A stretch of 64,000 nucleotides of DNA, from assembly GCF_018119395.1 (NCBI RefSeq), contig NZ_JAGPWD010000022.1, positions 1 through 64,000 of the forward strand. The letters are read 5' to 3'. Shown here piece by piece: positions 1-8,653 of this stretch. The notes beneath the pieces were generated by a model that saw nothing but the letters and a program-made list of their open reading frames with translations, searched no databases and had not been told where the DNA came from. The translations under genes and the position numbers were made by a program. The stretch comes from Massilia sp. ZL223 (GTDB taxonomy: Bacteria; Pseudomonadota; Gammaproteobacteria; Burkholderiales; Burkholderiaceae_D). Position 1 is the first letter of the stretch. Each line of letters opens with the position of its first letter.

Positions 1-2235
1 GGCCGAGCGCGGCGCGCCCGGCGTGTAGCGGTAGCCGCTCTTGTTGATGCTGGCCACGTAGCGCTCGTCAGCCAGATTGTAGACGTTCAGGCGCAGGTCG
101 ATGTTGTCGTTGAGCTTGTACGACGCCATGGCGTCGAACACCCAGTAGGACTCGGTGAAGGCCGGGGTGCCGATGGCGCCGTCGGTGCCGCGCTTGAGCT
201 TGTCGCTGAAGCGGGCGCCGCCGCCGATCTTCAGGCCGAAAGGCAGGTCGTACGAGGTCCACAGGGTGAAGGACTGCTTGGGCGTGTAGCTCAGGCTGTT
301 CTCGCCGGAGGCCGTGACCATGCGGCCGCGCTCGACGCTGGAGTCCTGGTACAGGTAGCCCGCGCTGACCAGCCAGTTGGTGGCCAGTGCGCCGGTGGCG
401 CCCAGCTCCACGCCCTGTACGCGCTTGCGGCCGGTCTGGTGCCAGGTCAGGTCGACCGGATCCTGCTCGACTTCGTTCTTGACCTCGGTGCGGAACAGCG
501 CGGCGGTCAGGGACAGCTTCTGGCGCAGCAGGTCCAGCTTGCCGCCCACTTCCTGTGTCGTGGTCTTCTGCGGATCGTAGATCGGGTTCTGCGCGTTGTT
601 CAGGTTACCCGACACGGTGAAGTTCGCGCCCGGCGGCTGCTTGGAGCTGGCCACCATCGCATACACGCTGCTGTTGGCGGTCGGCTTGTACAGCAGCGAG
701 GCCTTGCCGTTGACCAGGGTGTCGGACACGGTGAAGTGGGTCGGCACGAGCACGTTGTTGGTCAGGGTGACCACCGAATAGTCGCCCTCGTAGCGCTCGG
801 CGCGCACGCCGGCGTTGAAGATCCAGCGCTCGCCCAGCTTGACGGTGTCGAACACGTACACGGCCTGGGTGTCGATATCGCCCTTGTTGTAGGCGCCGGT
901 GCGGCTCGGCGCGAAGCCGGTGACCGGATCGGCCGGATTCGGACGATACAGGTTGGCCGCCGGCAGCGAACCGAGGCCGGTGCGGCCATAGCTGATCTGG
1001 CGTTCGTTGGCCAGCTCGAGGCCGCCGACCAGCGTATGCGCCAGCGCGCCGGTCGCGAAGTCCGCGGTCAGGGTGGTCTGGTTGGTCAGGATCTTGTTTT
1101 CCTGATCCTTCGAGGTCCGGGTGCTGCGCGCCACGGTCCAGGTGGACGGGTCGTTCTGCACCGGGGTCTGCAGGTTGACCGCGTTGGCCAGCCAGGCGCT
1201 CAGGATGTAGTCCTGGCGGGTACGGCCGTAGCGGCTGGTGTTCTGCAGGCGCAGGCCCGGCGAAAACTCGTGCTCGACGCGCACGGTGGCCATGTCGGCC
1301 TTGATCTTGTCGAAGTCGCTCCTGGAACCGTAGAAGTTCTCGGGATCGACCGGCGCCGCGGCGCCGATGAAGGCGCGGGTCGGGTCCGGGCTGCTGTAGC
1401 CAGGCAGGCCCACCGTCGAGACGCCGCCGTCCGGGATATTGTCCTGATCGACATGCAGGTAGTCCAGGTGCACGCGGGTCGCGCCGTTCAGGCCGAAGCC
1501 GATGCTCGGGGCCACTGCCCAGCGCTGGTTCTTGACCACGTTGCGCGCCGGATTGCCGGCTTCCTGGGCCATCACGTTCAGGCGCAGGGCGATGCCGCGC
1601 TCGGCGTTGAGCACGGTGTTGAGGTCCGCGGTGGCGCGCTTCTGGGAAGCGCTGCCGACGGTGGCCGAGGCCGAAGCCGCCTGCGCCATATGGGCCTTCT
1701 TGCTCACCAGGTTGACCGAGCCGGTCGGCGCGCCGCGCCCGGTGTCGGTGCCCGCCGGGCCCTTGAGGACGTCGATCTGCTCCAGGTTGAAGACGTCGCG
1801 CGAGATCGAGCCGACGTCGCGCACGCCGTCCACGAACACGCTGCCCGAGGTATCGAAGCCGCGCATGAAGATCGCGTCGCCGGTATTGGTGTTGCCGTTC
1901 TCGCCGAGGAAGAAGGCGCCGACGCCCGGGGTGTTGCGCAGCGCTTCGGTCAGGGTCTGGGCGCCCTGCTGCTCGAACAATTCCTTCTTGATGACCTGCA
2001 CGGTCTGGGCGGTGTCGACCAGTTTCTCGGTGTACTTGGGCGAGGAAGCATGCTCGGCGCGGAAACCGTTGGCGCCCTGGCCCACCACAGCCACGGTCGC
2101 GGCCGGCTTGACGTCGTCCGGCGGCGGCGCGACGTTGTCCGCCTGGGCGGCCAGCGGCAGCAGGATGGCCGCCAGGGCGGTGCCCATCACGTGGGGGTTG
2201 GCAGGCAGGCGCTTACGGCTTTTTATTGCTTTCAT
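1..2235 (-). CDS. fiu: Fiu-type TonB-dependent catecholate siderophore receptor (3' end cut by window)
   Basis: Outer-membrane TonB-gated barrel that imports iron bound to catecholate siderophores. 745 residues are visible; the frame leaves the window at GYRYTPGAPRSA, which in this family lies about ten residues before the C-terminus, so the gene is almost complete. Residues 1-32 form a signal peptide ending AAQA. The plug follows, with GVGAFFLGENGN near residue 103 and IFMRGFDTSGSVFVDG. YVASINKSGYRY sits near the end. These stretches agree with what I remember of E. coli Fiu along its whole length, so the subfamily call is firmer than usual for this class. ATG at 2235 is preceded by GAGAAGG. 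A Fur-like palindrome lies about 93 bp upstream, which fits iron repression. The substrate is inferred from the family. Confidence 0.9.
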   Translation of the reverse strand, partial: MKAIKSRKRLPANPHVMGTALAAILLPLAAQADNVAPPPDDVKPAATVAVVGQGANGFRAEHASSPKYTEKLVDTAQTVQVIKKELFEQQGAQTLTEALRNTPGVGAFFLGENGNTNTGDAIFMRGFDTSGSVFVDGVRDVGSISRDVFNLEQIDVLKGPAGTDTGRGAPTGSVNLVSKKAHMAQAASASATVGSASQKRATADLNTVLNAERGIALRLNVMAQEAGNPARNVVKNQRWAVAPSIGFGLNGATRVHLDYLHVDQDNIPDGGVSTVGLPGYSSPDPTRAFIGAAAPVDPENFYGSRSDFDKIKADMATVRVEHEFSPGLRLQNTSRYGRTRQDYILSAWLANAVNLQTPVQNDPSTWTVARSTRTSKDQENKILTNQTTLTADFATGALAHTLVGGLELANERQISYGRTGLGSLPAANLYRPNPADPVTGFAPSRTGAYNKGDIDTQAVYVFDTVKLGERWIFNAGVRAERYEGDYSVVTLTNNVLVPTHFTVSDTLVNGKASLLYKPTANSSVYAMVASSKQPPGANFTVSGNLNNAQNPIYDPQKTTTQEVGGKLDLLRQKLSLTAALFRTEVKNEVEQDPVDLTWHQTGRKRVQGVELGATGALATNWLVSAGYLYQDSSVERGRMVTASGENSLSYTPKQSFTLWTSYDLPFGLKIGGGARFSDKLKRGTDGAIGTPAFTESYWVFDAMASYKLNDNIDLRLNVYNLADERYVASINKSGYRYTPGAPRSA

Positions 2236-2327
2236 TACAAACCTTCTCTCGACAAGTGGACGGAACGATCGATGACTGAACCTTATGGGATGGCAGCATT
2301 GTAAAGAAAAAGTAAAGCTAAGTAAAC

Positions 2328-2346
2328 GAGAATCATTCTTATTCTC
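2328..2346. promoter_or_regulatory. Fur-like operator between fiu and the VOC gene
   Basis: GAGAATCATTCTTATTCTC is a 19-bp imperfect palindrome close to the Fur box GATAATGATAATCATTATC. It lies about 93 bp from the fiu start and 96 bp from the start of the divergent VOC gene, so it could control either or both. Iron control of fiu-type receptors is established; control of the VOC gene is only a possibility. Confidence 0.75.
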
Positions 2347-2441
2347 ATGCGCGTTAAGTAAAATGCGGGCGAATGCGTTCGGTTGTCCGGAGCGGTATCA
2401 TCGCTGGACCATTTGGTGTCTCACTCGACAAGGAGAACGGC

Positions 2442-2870
2442 ATGGAAACTCAGGAACTGCACCGCGGGCGGCTGATCGACCATATCCAGCTGGTGGTGCG
2501 CGACTTGCCGGCCTCGCAGGCGTTCTACGAGGCGGTATTCGAGGTCTTGAAGGTGCCGATGGGCGGCACGGGAGAGGGGTATTTCTGGGCCGACGAATTG
2601 TTCGTCTCGACCGCCGACAGCGAGGCGGCCCAGGGCGTGCTGACCGGGCGCCACCATCTCGCCTTCCAGGCCGAGGACCGCGCCATGGTCGACGCCTTCT
2701 ACCGGGCGGCGCTAGCGAATGGCGGCAAGGACAACGGCGGGCCGGGCGAGCGGCCCTATCACCCCGGTTATTACGCGGCCTTCGTGCTCGACCCGGACGG
2801 CAACAACATCGAGGCCGTGCACCACGGCGCAGCGCAGCGCAGCGCGCCTTCCGTGAAGATCACGTTCTGA
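2442..2870 (+). CDS. VOC (glyoxalase/bleomycin resistance) superfamily protein
   Basis: A 142-residue single-module VOC protein, likely cytosolic and metal-dependent. Candidate metal ligands are visible in the usual places: His in DHIQLVVRDL near residue 14, His in GRHHLAFQAED mid-protein, and Glu in DPDGNNIEAVHH near residue 128. The DPDGNNIE signature is typical of the glyoxalase-fold C-terminal strand. I chose ATG 2442 because AAGGAGAAC sits just upstream; the frame is open further upstream but lacks a comparable ribosome site. It is divergent from fiu across a Fur-like site. The substrate cannot be read from sequence; VOC members include glyoxalases, dioxygenases and drug-binding proteins. 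Confidence 0.8.
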   Translation: METQELHRGRLIDHIQLVVRDLPASQAFYEAVFEVLKVPMGGTGEGYFWADELFVSTADSEAAQGVLTGRHHLAFQAEDRAMVDAFYRAALANGGKDNGGPGERPYHPGYYAAFVLDPDGNNIEAVHHGAAQRSAPSVKITF

Positions 2871-2907
2871 GGGGCCAGGGCAGCCTGCAGCCGCCCTGCC
2901 CGCCGCG

Positions 2908-4338
2908 TCAACGAATTCCGGAAGCGCTCGCGTCCGAGGACCGGCGGTAAGGGGTGGCGGGCGGCGCCGGCGGTGCATAGTAGCCGCCGTTGCCGCTGTA
3001 GCTGCGCTGGCTCTCGCGCTGCTCCGCGGCCGCGTTCCCCTGGGCGACCAGGACGTTGACGCTGTCGACGAAGTCGTTCACGCGCCTGCGCTCCCTGACG
3101 ATCTCGCCGGCAAGCTGCTTTTCCAGCGCGGCGGCCTGTTCGATCAGCTTCAGGTTGTCGCGGCTGGCGACCCTGCCGAAGCGTCCCCATGCTTCGTCGG
3201 GCAGGCAATTGCGCCCACGCTTCATGGAGCAGGTATAGGGGTGAGTCCGTTCCGCCCTCTCCACATAGACACCGAACTGGCCGGCGTCGAGACTTGGCAT
3301 GCCGTTCACCATCGATTCGACCCTGTCCATGCAGGCGCGGTAGGAATCCGTGCGCTGGCTCAGGGCGTCGATCACGCCGTTGTTCAGGTGCGGAACCTGG
3401 TAGTTGAAACTGCCGCAGCTGGCCGACAGCGGCTTCATCGCGCGCGCACGCTCGATCATTCCGCCCAGGCTGGCAAGCGGTGCGTCGTCCACGACCACCG
3501 TCAGGTATTTGGCCGGGTTCGCATCGAACTCCGCCCACGCCGCCTTCAGGCTGCGCGCCACTTCGGCATCGTTGCCGGCAATGCGCTGCGCCAGGTCGGC
3601 CTTGCGCCCCTTGTGGTCCTCGACTTCGGGCCGGATCTTCTCCAGGCAGAGCTTGCGTGCCTGCCGGATTCGCCTGGCATTCACCTCCAGCTCGGCTTCC
3701 ACCTCGTTCGAGGCGAACGAGGCGACGCCTGCAGCGACGTTCTCGCCAGCATAGGTGTACGCGCAATCCTTCAGCAGGCTGGCATAGCGTTCCGCCGGAT
3801 CTGTCTCGGTTTCGCCTTCGAAGGCGTATCCGGCCTTCTGCCAGCCATCCATGCCCGCGCGCAGCCAGTAGACCTTGCTGTACCCGGCCTGCACCATGTT
3901 GGCCGCGGCAAGCTGCGACAAGGCGCAATGGGTGTGGTGGCAGTACACCAAGACCGGCTGGGTGCGCCGCCCCTGGGTCAGCTTGCCAAGATCCTCGGCC
4001 AGCTTGGCAAGCGCGGCCGGGCTGTTGCCTGCCGCCCAGGGCATGGGGATCGCGCCCGGGAGCTTGCGCTGATCGCCGACCGCGGCGACCACGGTCAGTT
4101 CCGTGCCGAGCTTTTTCATGAGGCAGCGGGCTTCGCGCGGCGAGACCGTCACGACGCCTTCGATGGTGGCCGGCGTTTCGCCACGCGCGCGCCGCTCATA
4201 CTGGGTTCCCTGGGCTTCCTGGCCCGGGCTGCAGGCGGAGACGGCGGAAGGAAGGTCGGCTGCCCAGGCGGCGCCGGACAGGGTTGCGCTCGCGCCCAGG
4301 AAGAGGAGCGAAGCGAGAGAGAAAGCGCGGTTGATCAT
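2908..4338 (-). CDS. secreted rhodanese-like protein with a long cysteine-containing C-terminal region
   Basis: A 476-residue exported protein with a signal peptide at residues 1-26 (ending AAWA). Residues about 55-175 form a rhodanese-like domain: VTVSPREA, then the candidate active-site loop VYCHHTHCALS, then VYWLRAGMDGWQKAG, which is the canonical rhodanese ending. The first Cys of the loop is the expected persulfide carrier; the loop is unusual in having two His and a second Cys. Residues about 190-440 are helical and contain several Cys. CGSFNYQVPHL and a Cys exactly 28 residues later match the spacing in the secreted family at 56.7-59.6 kb, though other similarity is weak. The last 35 residues are a Ser/Pro-rich tail. 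The upstream region is AT-rich and probably holds its promoter. The function is unknown; a periplasmic sulfur-transfer or redox role is a guess. Confidence 0.75.
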   Translation of the reverse strand: MINRAFSLASLLFLGASATLSGAAWAADLPSAVSACSPGQEAQGTQYERRARGETPATIEGVVTVSPREARCLMKKLGTELTVVAAVGDQRKLPGAIPMPWAAGNSPAALAKLAEDLGKLTQGRRTQPVLVYCHHTHCALSQLAAANMVQAGYSKVYWLRAGMDGWQKAGYAFEGETETDPAERYASLLKDCAYTYAGENVAAGVASFASNEVEAELEVNARRIRQARKLCLEKIRPEVEDHKGRKADLAQRIAGNDAEVARSLKAAWAEFDANPAKYLTVVVDDAPLASLGGMIERARAMKPLSASCGSFNYQVPHLNNGVIDALSQRTDSYRACMDRVESMVNGMPSLDAGQFGVYVERAERTHPYTCSMKRGRNCLPDEAWGRFGRVASRDNLKLIEQAAALEKQLAGEIVRERRRVNDFVDSVNVLVAQGNAAAEQRESQRSYSGNGGYYAPPAPPATPYRRSSDASASGIR

Positions 4339-4465
4339 GTCATTCTAACAATTTAAATTTCCACCATTCATTTTATATGTGGGGTGGATAAAATCGCTAG
4401 AAATTTAAGCAGCCTGCCACAGAGTGTGGACAAGCGCATACACAGGGCCATGCACGGTGCAGGAA

Positions 4466-4491
4466 GGCGGCCGGGCTTCGGTCCGGCCGCC
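4466..4491 (-). terminator. G/C-rich hairpin after the serine hydrolase gene
   Basis: GGCGGCCGG and CCGGCCGCC form a 9-bp stem just past the stop codon of the leftward serine hydrolase gene. There is no run of T after it on that strand, so it is only terminator-like. Confidence 0.35.
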
Positions 4492-4498
4492 CGGGCGC

Positions 4499-5656
4499 TT
4501 ATTTGCGGATGGCGGCAATGACCCTGGTGGCGAATTCGGCCGGGTTGCCCGCGTGCCAGCGCCATACGATCACCAGGTCGTGGTCGGGCGAGACCAGGAT
4601 GGTGTTCTGCCCTGCCCCCAGCGCCGCGTAGGCGTTCGGCGGCAGGCCCGGCAGGTTCTTGCCCTTGGTATTCAGCCACCACAGGTAGCCGTAGTCCGGG
4701 CCGTGCTCGCTGGGCGTCAATGCCGCCTGGACATAGGCCGGAGGCACGATCTGCCGGCCGTTCCATGCGCCGCCGCGCAGCCACAGGTAGCCGAAGCGGG
4801 CCATGTCCCAGCTGTTGATCCACATGCCGCCACCCCATCGTGTGCCGCCGCTGACGGAAGGCGCCTGCTTGCCCTTCAGTTCGACATAGCTGTTATGGTA
4901 GGGAACCCATTTCCAGGTGCTGGAGGCGCCGATCGGGTCCATCACCTGCTCCTGGAACACCTCCGGCACCGGCTGCTCGAACACGCGCAGCAGCGACAGT
5001 GCGAAGCGGTTGATGCGCACGTCGTTGTATTCGTAGAAGCCCCCCGGTGCCTTTAACGCGCGCGGTTTGCGCTCGCCGGCGCCGAACTCCGTCTTGCCGA
5101 CGAAGTCGCCGTTCTTGCCCCACATGCTGCCTTCCCACTCGGATTCCTGCTGCAGGTGCTGCTTCCAGGTGACCTGCGCATTGTGGCTGGTCGCATAGCC
5201 GCCGTCGTTCACGCGCCTGGCGACCGGCTCGTCGACGCCGAGGCGGCCGTCGCGCACGGCCACGCCGGCGACCGTCGCCAGCATGCTCTTGGCCACCGAA
5301 TAAGTCGGATCGACAAACTGCGTATCGCCGAACTCGGCCACCACATAGCCCTTGTAGATCACCAGGCCATTGGTGCGGGCGCGCTTGGTCGGCATCGAGC
5401 CGAGGCGCGTGCCGAAGGTGGCTTCCTGGTCGGAGAAATCGAGGGCGCGGGTGGTCTCGTGCGATTGCGCATACTGCACCGCCGCCGCCAGGGCCGCCGG
5501 GTCCAGGCCCAGCTGTTCAGGCGATCTGCGCGCCCAGTCTCCCGCAGGCGGGAAGTAGGCCGAGGCAGCGGTGGTGGCAGTGCCGGGGGTGCCGCAGGCA
5601 GGCAGCAGTATGGCGACACCGAGCGCCAGCAGGCAGCGGCGCGACAGATTCGTCAT
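4499..5656 (-). CDS. beta-lactamase-family serine hydrolase, predicted lipoprotein
   Basis: A 385-residue penicillin-binding-protein/class C beta-lactamase-fold hydrolase. The N-terminus carries a signal sequence with a lipobox (LLPAC), so it is probably an envelope lipoprotein. The catalytic SxxK motif is TYSVAKSML, with Ser and Lys intact. The second motif is probably the Tyr of GFYEYNDVRIN, where a Y-N-D replaces the usual Y-x-N. WRWHAGNP near the C-terminus lies where the third motif is expected. Start ATG 5656 overlaps the stop of the upstream CYTH gene as ATGA, so the two are probably translationally coupled. Proteins of this group include esterases, D-aminopeptidases and 6-aminohexanoate-dimer hydrolases; the substrate here cannot be told. 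Confidence 0.85.
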   Translation of the reverse strand: MTNLSRRCLLALGVAILLPACGTPGTATTAASAYFPPAGDWARRSPEQLGLDPAALAAAVQYAQSHETTRALDFSDQEATFGTRLGSMPTKRARTNGLVIYKGYVVAEFGDTQFVDPTYSVAKSMLATVAGVAVRDGRLGVDEPVARRVNDGGYATSHNAQVTWKQHLQQESEWEGSMWGKNGDFVGKTEFGAGERKPRALKAPGGFYEYNDVRINRFALSLLRVFEQPVPEVFQEQVMDPIGASSTWKWVPYHNSYVELKGKQAPSVSGGTRWGGGMWINSWDMARFGYLWLRGGAWNGRQIVPPAYVQAALTPSEHGPDYGYLWWLNTKGKNLPGLPPNAYAALGAGQNTILVSPDHDLVIVWRWHAGNPAEFATRVIAAIRK

Positions 5657-6126
5657 GGATTGGTCCAGGTGGAATAAGGATTGCGGATCAGGCTGGAGTT
5701 GTAATAGCGCTTGTCGCCGGTGACTTCGTGGCCGACCCAGGCTGGCCGCTCGAAGGCGGTGTCTTCGGAGGGCAGCTCGATCTCGGCCACCACCAGGCCC
5801 GCGTTCTCCCCCAGGAATTCGTCGACTTCCCAGACGAAGCCCGCATGCTCGATGCGGCGCCGGGTCTTCTCGACCAGCGGACGCTCGCACAGGCGGTCGA
5901 GCAACTCGGCCGCCTCATCCAGCGGGATCGGGTACTCCCATTCACCGCGCGTGGCGCCGATACTCTTGCTCTTGATGGTCAGGACGCCCTGCCCGCCTTC
6001 GATGCGCACACGCACGGTGCGCATCGGGTCGGCGCACAGGTAGCCCTGGCGCAGCAGCACGGGCTCGCCGAGCGAGCGCCAGTCGTCGCCTACCAGCAGG
6101 AACTTGCGCTCGATCTCGAGGCCCAT
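5653..6126 (-). CDS. CYTH-domain protein (triphosphate tunnel metalloenzyme)
   Basis: A 157-residue CYTH protein. It starts with the diagnostic GLEIERKFLL motif and continues with alternating charged strands (TVRVRIEGGQGVLTIKSK, WEYPIPLDEA, VWEVDEFLGENAGLVVAEIE) that line the triphosphate tunnel. These enzymes hydrolyse inorganic triphosphate or thiamine triphosphate, and a few are class IV adenylate cyclases. The short length and context favour a triphosphatase. The gene overlaps the serine hydrolase by four bases and starts 4 bp after the M14 carboxypeptidase ends, so the three probably form one leftward operon. Confidence 0.88.
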   Translation of the reverse strand: MGLEIERKFLLVGDDWRSLGEPVLLRQGYLCADPMRTVRVRIEGGQGVLTIKSKSIGATRGEWEYPIPLDEAAELLDRLCERPLVEKTRRRIEHAGFVWEVDEFLGENAGLVVAEIELPSEDTAFERPAWVGHEVTGDKRYYNSSLIRNPYSTWTNP

Positions 6127-6130
6127 GGCA

Positions 6131-7252
6131 TCAATCCAGCGATTGCAGGATAGGCTGCAGGATCGCCGCGCCGAGCGCCGCGCTGCGGGCGCCGTTCCAG
6201 CCGGTGTGCGGATCGGGCAGGTCGGCGTTGTCCTTGAACGGCATCTCGAGGGTGAGCGAGAGGCACTTGAAGGTGTGGCCGATGTATTTCGACGCCAGGG
6301 TCAGCAGCTCGTCGTTGTACTTGCTGGCCGCGTAGCCGTACACGTTCTGGAAATCCGGGCTGGACGCCATGTACTGCTCCACGAAGGCCTTCTGGCGCGC
6401 CATGCGTTCCGGCGTGAAGTCTTCCAGCATCTCGTTGCCGGCCACGAAGTTGTAGGGCAGCGCCTCGTCGCCGTGGATGTCGAAGAACATGTCGACGCCG
6501 GTCTCGTGGATCTTGTTCTTCACGCACAGCACTTCCGGGCTGCGCTCGAGGCTCGGGGTCATCCACTCGCGGTTCAGGTTGGCGCCGGCGGCATTGGTGC
6601 GCAGGTTGCCGCGTACCGAGCCATCCGGGTTCATGTTGGGGACGATGTAGAACACGGCGCGGGAAAGCAGCTTGCGCGAGATCGGATTGGCATTGTCCAG
6701 CAGCGCATCCATCATGCCTTCGACGAACCACTCGGCCATGGTCTCGCCAGGATGCTGGCGCGCGATCACCCAGATCTTCTTTTCGGCCTGCGGATTGCCG
6801 ATCACGACCAGGTTCATGTCGCGGCCGTCGACCGTGGTGCCGATGTCGTGCACGCGCGCGATCGGGTTTTCGGCGACTTCGCCCAGCAGGCGCAGGTGGC
6901 GTTCCCAGGTGTAGGGCTCGAAGTAGGCGTAGTAGACGCTGTCGAGCTCAGGGGTATGGTTGACGGTCATGACCTGGCCGTCGAAAGAGGTCGGCACGCG
7001 GAACCAGTTCTCGGTGTCGTAGCTCGCGGCCACCTGGTAATCCTCGAAGCCCTTCGGGTAGGTGGCCTGGCCCGCGTTCAGGAAACGCATCGTGCAAGCC
7101 TGGCCGCGCGCGCCCTGCAGGCGGAAATGGAACCACTGGTGGATGTCGGCGTGTGAATCGCTGCGCAGATTCAGTTCGATCTGCTTGGGGTGATCGGCGC
7201 GGACGACGTCGATGGCGCCGGAGTCGAACATCTGGCTGATTTTGATGGGCAT
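6131..7252 (-). CDS. M14-family zinc carboxypeptidase
   Basis: A 373-residue metallocarboxypeptidase of the cytosolic carboxypeptidase-like M14 group. Zinc ligands are visible: His and Glu in ARQHPGETMAEW and the third His in FFDIHGDEALPY. SLTLEMPF carries the likely catalytic Glu. An N-terminal beta-rich domain (residues 1-115) precedes the peptidase, as in bacterial and eukaryotic CCP proteins. There is no signal peptide, so it acts in the cytosol. ATG 7252 is chosen because AAAGGA lies at the right distance; the frame is open upstream but that part is not family-like. The gene is followed after 4 bp by the CYTH gene. Substrates of bacterial members are poorly defined. Confidence 0.9.
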   Translation of the reverse strand: MPIKISQMFDSGAIDVVRADHPKQIELNLRSDSHADIHQWFHFRLQGARGQACTMRFLNAGQATYPKGFEDYQVAASYDTENWFRVPTSFDGQVMTVNHTPELDSVYYAYFEPYTWERHLRLLGEVAENPIARVHDIGTTVDGRDMNLVVIGNPQAEKKIWVIARQHPGETMAEWFVEGMMDALLDNANPISRKLLSRAVFYIVPNMNPDGSVRGNLRTNAAGANLNREWMTPSLERSPEVLCVKNKIHETGVDMFFDIHGDEALPYNFVAGNEMLEDFTPERMARQKAFVEQYMASSPDFQNVYGYAASKYNDELLTLASKYIGHTFKCLSLTLEMPFKDNADLPDPHTGWNGARSAALGAAILQPILQSLD

Positions 7253-7376
7253 GGAGGATCCTTTCGTGGCCGAGTCAACAATACCGAGCATATTACCGAG
7301 GATCGTGCCGCGGGCAAAATGCCGAATGGCGGCCGCCGGACCGGCCCCTGCCATCCGGCGCCGCGCCTTGCCTAGA

Positions 7377-7781
7377 TTACTGGGCTTCGAGGTCGATCAG
7401 GTCCTTGGTGTACAAGCCCATGATCTGGCGCATCAACTCGACGTTGGCGCGGTCGAGCACCACGGTCAGGTCTTGCTTGCTGTCGAGGACGAAGTGCATG
7501 CGCAGTGCGCCCGGCAGTTCCTTGCAGTTCACGTACTGCGCGCGCGGCGTGTAGGGATTGTCCCAGTCGTGCTGCGTGATCGCCGGGCCCGGCGGCGGCG
7601 CGACCAGGCTCGGATCGCGGTTCACCGGCAGGTGCTTGAGCAGCCAGAACACGATGGTCGCCGGCACGTAGATGGCGAGGTCGCTGGCGCCCTGGGTGGA
7701 GAACTTGGTCAGCAACAGGTTGCCGACACGGTCGCACGACATGGAGAGGCTCTTGACTTGACGGATAACCGCTGGTTTCAC
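7377..7781 (-). CDS. conserved hypothetical protein (134 aa)
   Basis: I do not recognise a named family. The protein starts with a GTG codon preceded by CTAAGGAAC, which supports this start. It has one moderately hydrophobic stretch (DLAIYVPATIVFWLLKHLP, near residue 35-53) that could be a buried helix or a peripheral membrane segment. It ends in an amphipathic region (DLTVVLDRANVELMRQIMG). The codon bias matches the neighbours, so it is a real gene. It lies upstream of the M14 gene in the same direction with a gap of about 125 bp. Confidence 0.65.
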   Translation of the reverse strand: MKPAVIRQVKSLSMSCDRVGNLLLTKFSTQGASDLAIYVPATIVFWLLKHLPVNRDPSLVAPPPGPAITQHDWDNPYTPRAQYVNCKELPGALRMHFVLDSKQDLTVVLDRANVELMRQIMGLYTKDLIDLEAQ

Positions 7782-7989
7782 GACGTTGTTCCTTAGGGAA
7801 GATTGAAAAAGGCGCAGCGATTCTACCGCATCCCATCGGCGTTTTGTGTGGCCAGAAAGCCAATGTCAGGAGAGAAAGCAGGAAAGGGATGGCCAATAAC
7901 AAAGCGGGAGCCTCGAAGGCCCCCTGCTGGATGTGGTGTCAGCCTGCCGCGACGTCCGGCAGGCCAGGCAAGCGGCTGACCTTGCCGGC

Positions 7990-8310
7990 TTACTCTTTCG
8001 AGCCGCCGCGGTTGCCGCTCGACGAGCTTTGGCGGTTGCCGCCGCTCTTGCTGCTGGTACGGGATGCGCCGCCGGCGCTGGCGCTGGCCGACTGGCGATT
8101 GCCGTGGCTCATGCTGCCGGCACGGCGTGCTTCTTCCGAAGTAAATTCGTGTGCCGTTCCTTTTGCGTGGGCAGCCTTGCCGCCCTGGCTGGCGATCTCG
8201 CGCTGGCGTGCCGGATCCATCGAAGCGAAACCGCGATTGCGGGTACCGCTGCTCTGGCTGCTGCCGCCCTGATTGCCGCCCTGTTTGCTACCTTGATTGC
8301 TTGAGGCCAT
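7990..8310 (-). CDS. KGG-motif stress-induced protein
   Basis: A 106-residue, very hydrophilic protein rich in Ser, Gly, Gln and Asn. The centre (residues about 26-65) carries the KGG/Con-10-type motif: RGFASMDPARQREIAS, then GGKAAHAKGTAHEFTSEEA. The flanks are low-complexity SGGNRQSS-type sequence. Family members are induced by desiccation, starvation or osmotic stress and are thought to be disordered protectants. A possible hairpin lies after the stop at 7942-7964. The gene is divergent from another disordered protein gene at 8654, so the two may share stress control. Confidence 0.85.
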   Translation of the reverse strand: MASSNQGSKQGGNQGGSSQSSGTRNRGFASMDPARQREIASQGGKAAHAKGTAHEFTSEEARRAGSMSHGNRQSASASAGGASRTSSKSGGNRQSSSSGNRGGSKE

Positions 8311-8653
8311 GATGGTCTTCTCCCTGTTCGCTTTTAGAAACCGCCGCGTCCTGCGGCAGGCTTAACCCGGCTTGCGGCAAAGCGCCGATGAGCGAGGGTC
8401 GAAGTCATCTTAGGCACGGGTGATGGATGAGGGTATAGGACGTTTTCAGATGACTTTGTAGGACTACACGCGACAGAAAATGCAGTTGCGAAAATGTACT
8501 TCCAGTCGTCAATAAAGGCGCAGCCAGCTGATCAGAAGCAGTCCTACACAGCCCCCCTACGTCTTCCTATACATAGCAGAGGGAGGGACGAGCATCATGG
8601 CAATATCAGGCGGTGCTTGTCTCGCGCCGCCACCATTCCAACAGGAGGCCAAG
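8311..8653. other. 343-bp divergent promoter region
   Basis: No gene is visible. The region separates two divergent stress-type genes. TGTAGGACT (8457-8465) and AGTCCTACA (8540-8548) form a 9-bp inverted repeat 74 bp apart, a possible pair of operator halves. AGGAGG at 8643 is the ribosome site of the rightward gene. Confidence 0.4.

Noticed and set aside
439-2304. Long rightward open frame of about 620 codons opposite fiu
   Set aside because: It is antisense to a clear receptor gene. Its product is rich in Arg, Gly, Ala, Val, His and Gln without family motifs, the usual shadow frame in high-GC DNA.
2771-3928. Second leftward frame within the rhodanese gene region
   Set aside because: It overlaps the rhodanese frame in another phase, is Arg/Gly-rich and has no motifs.
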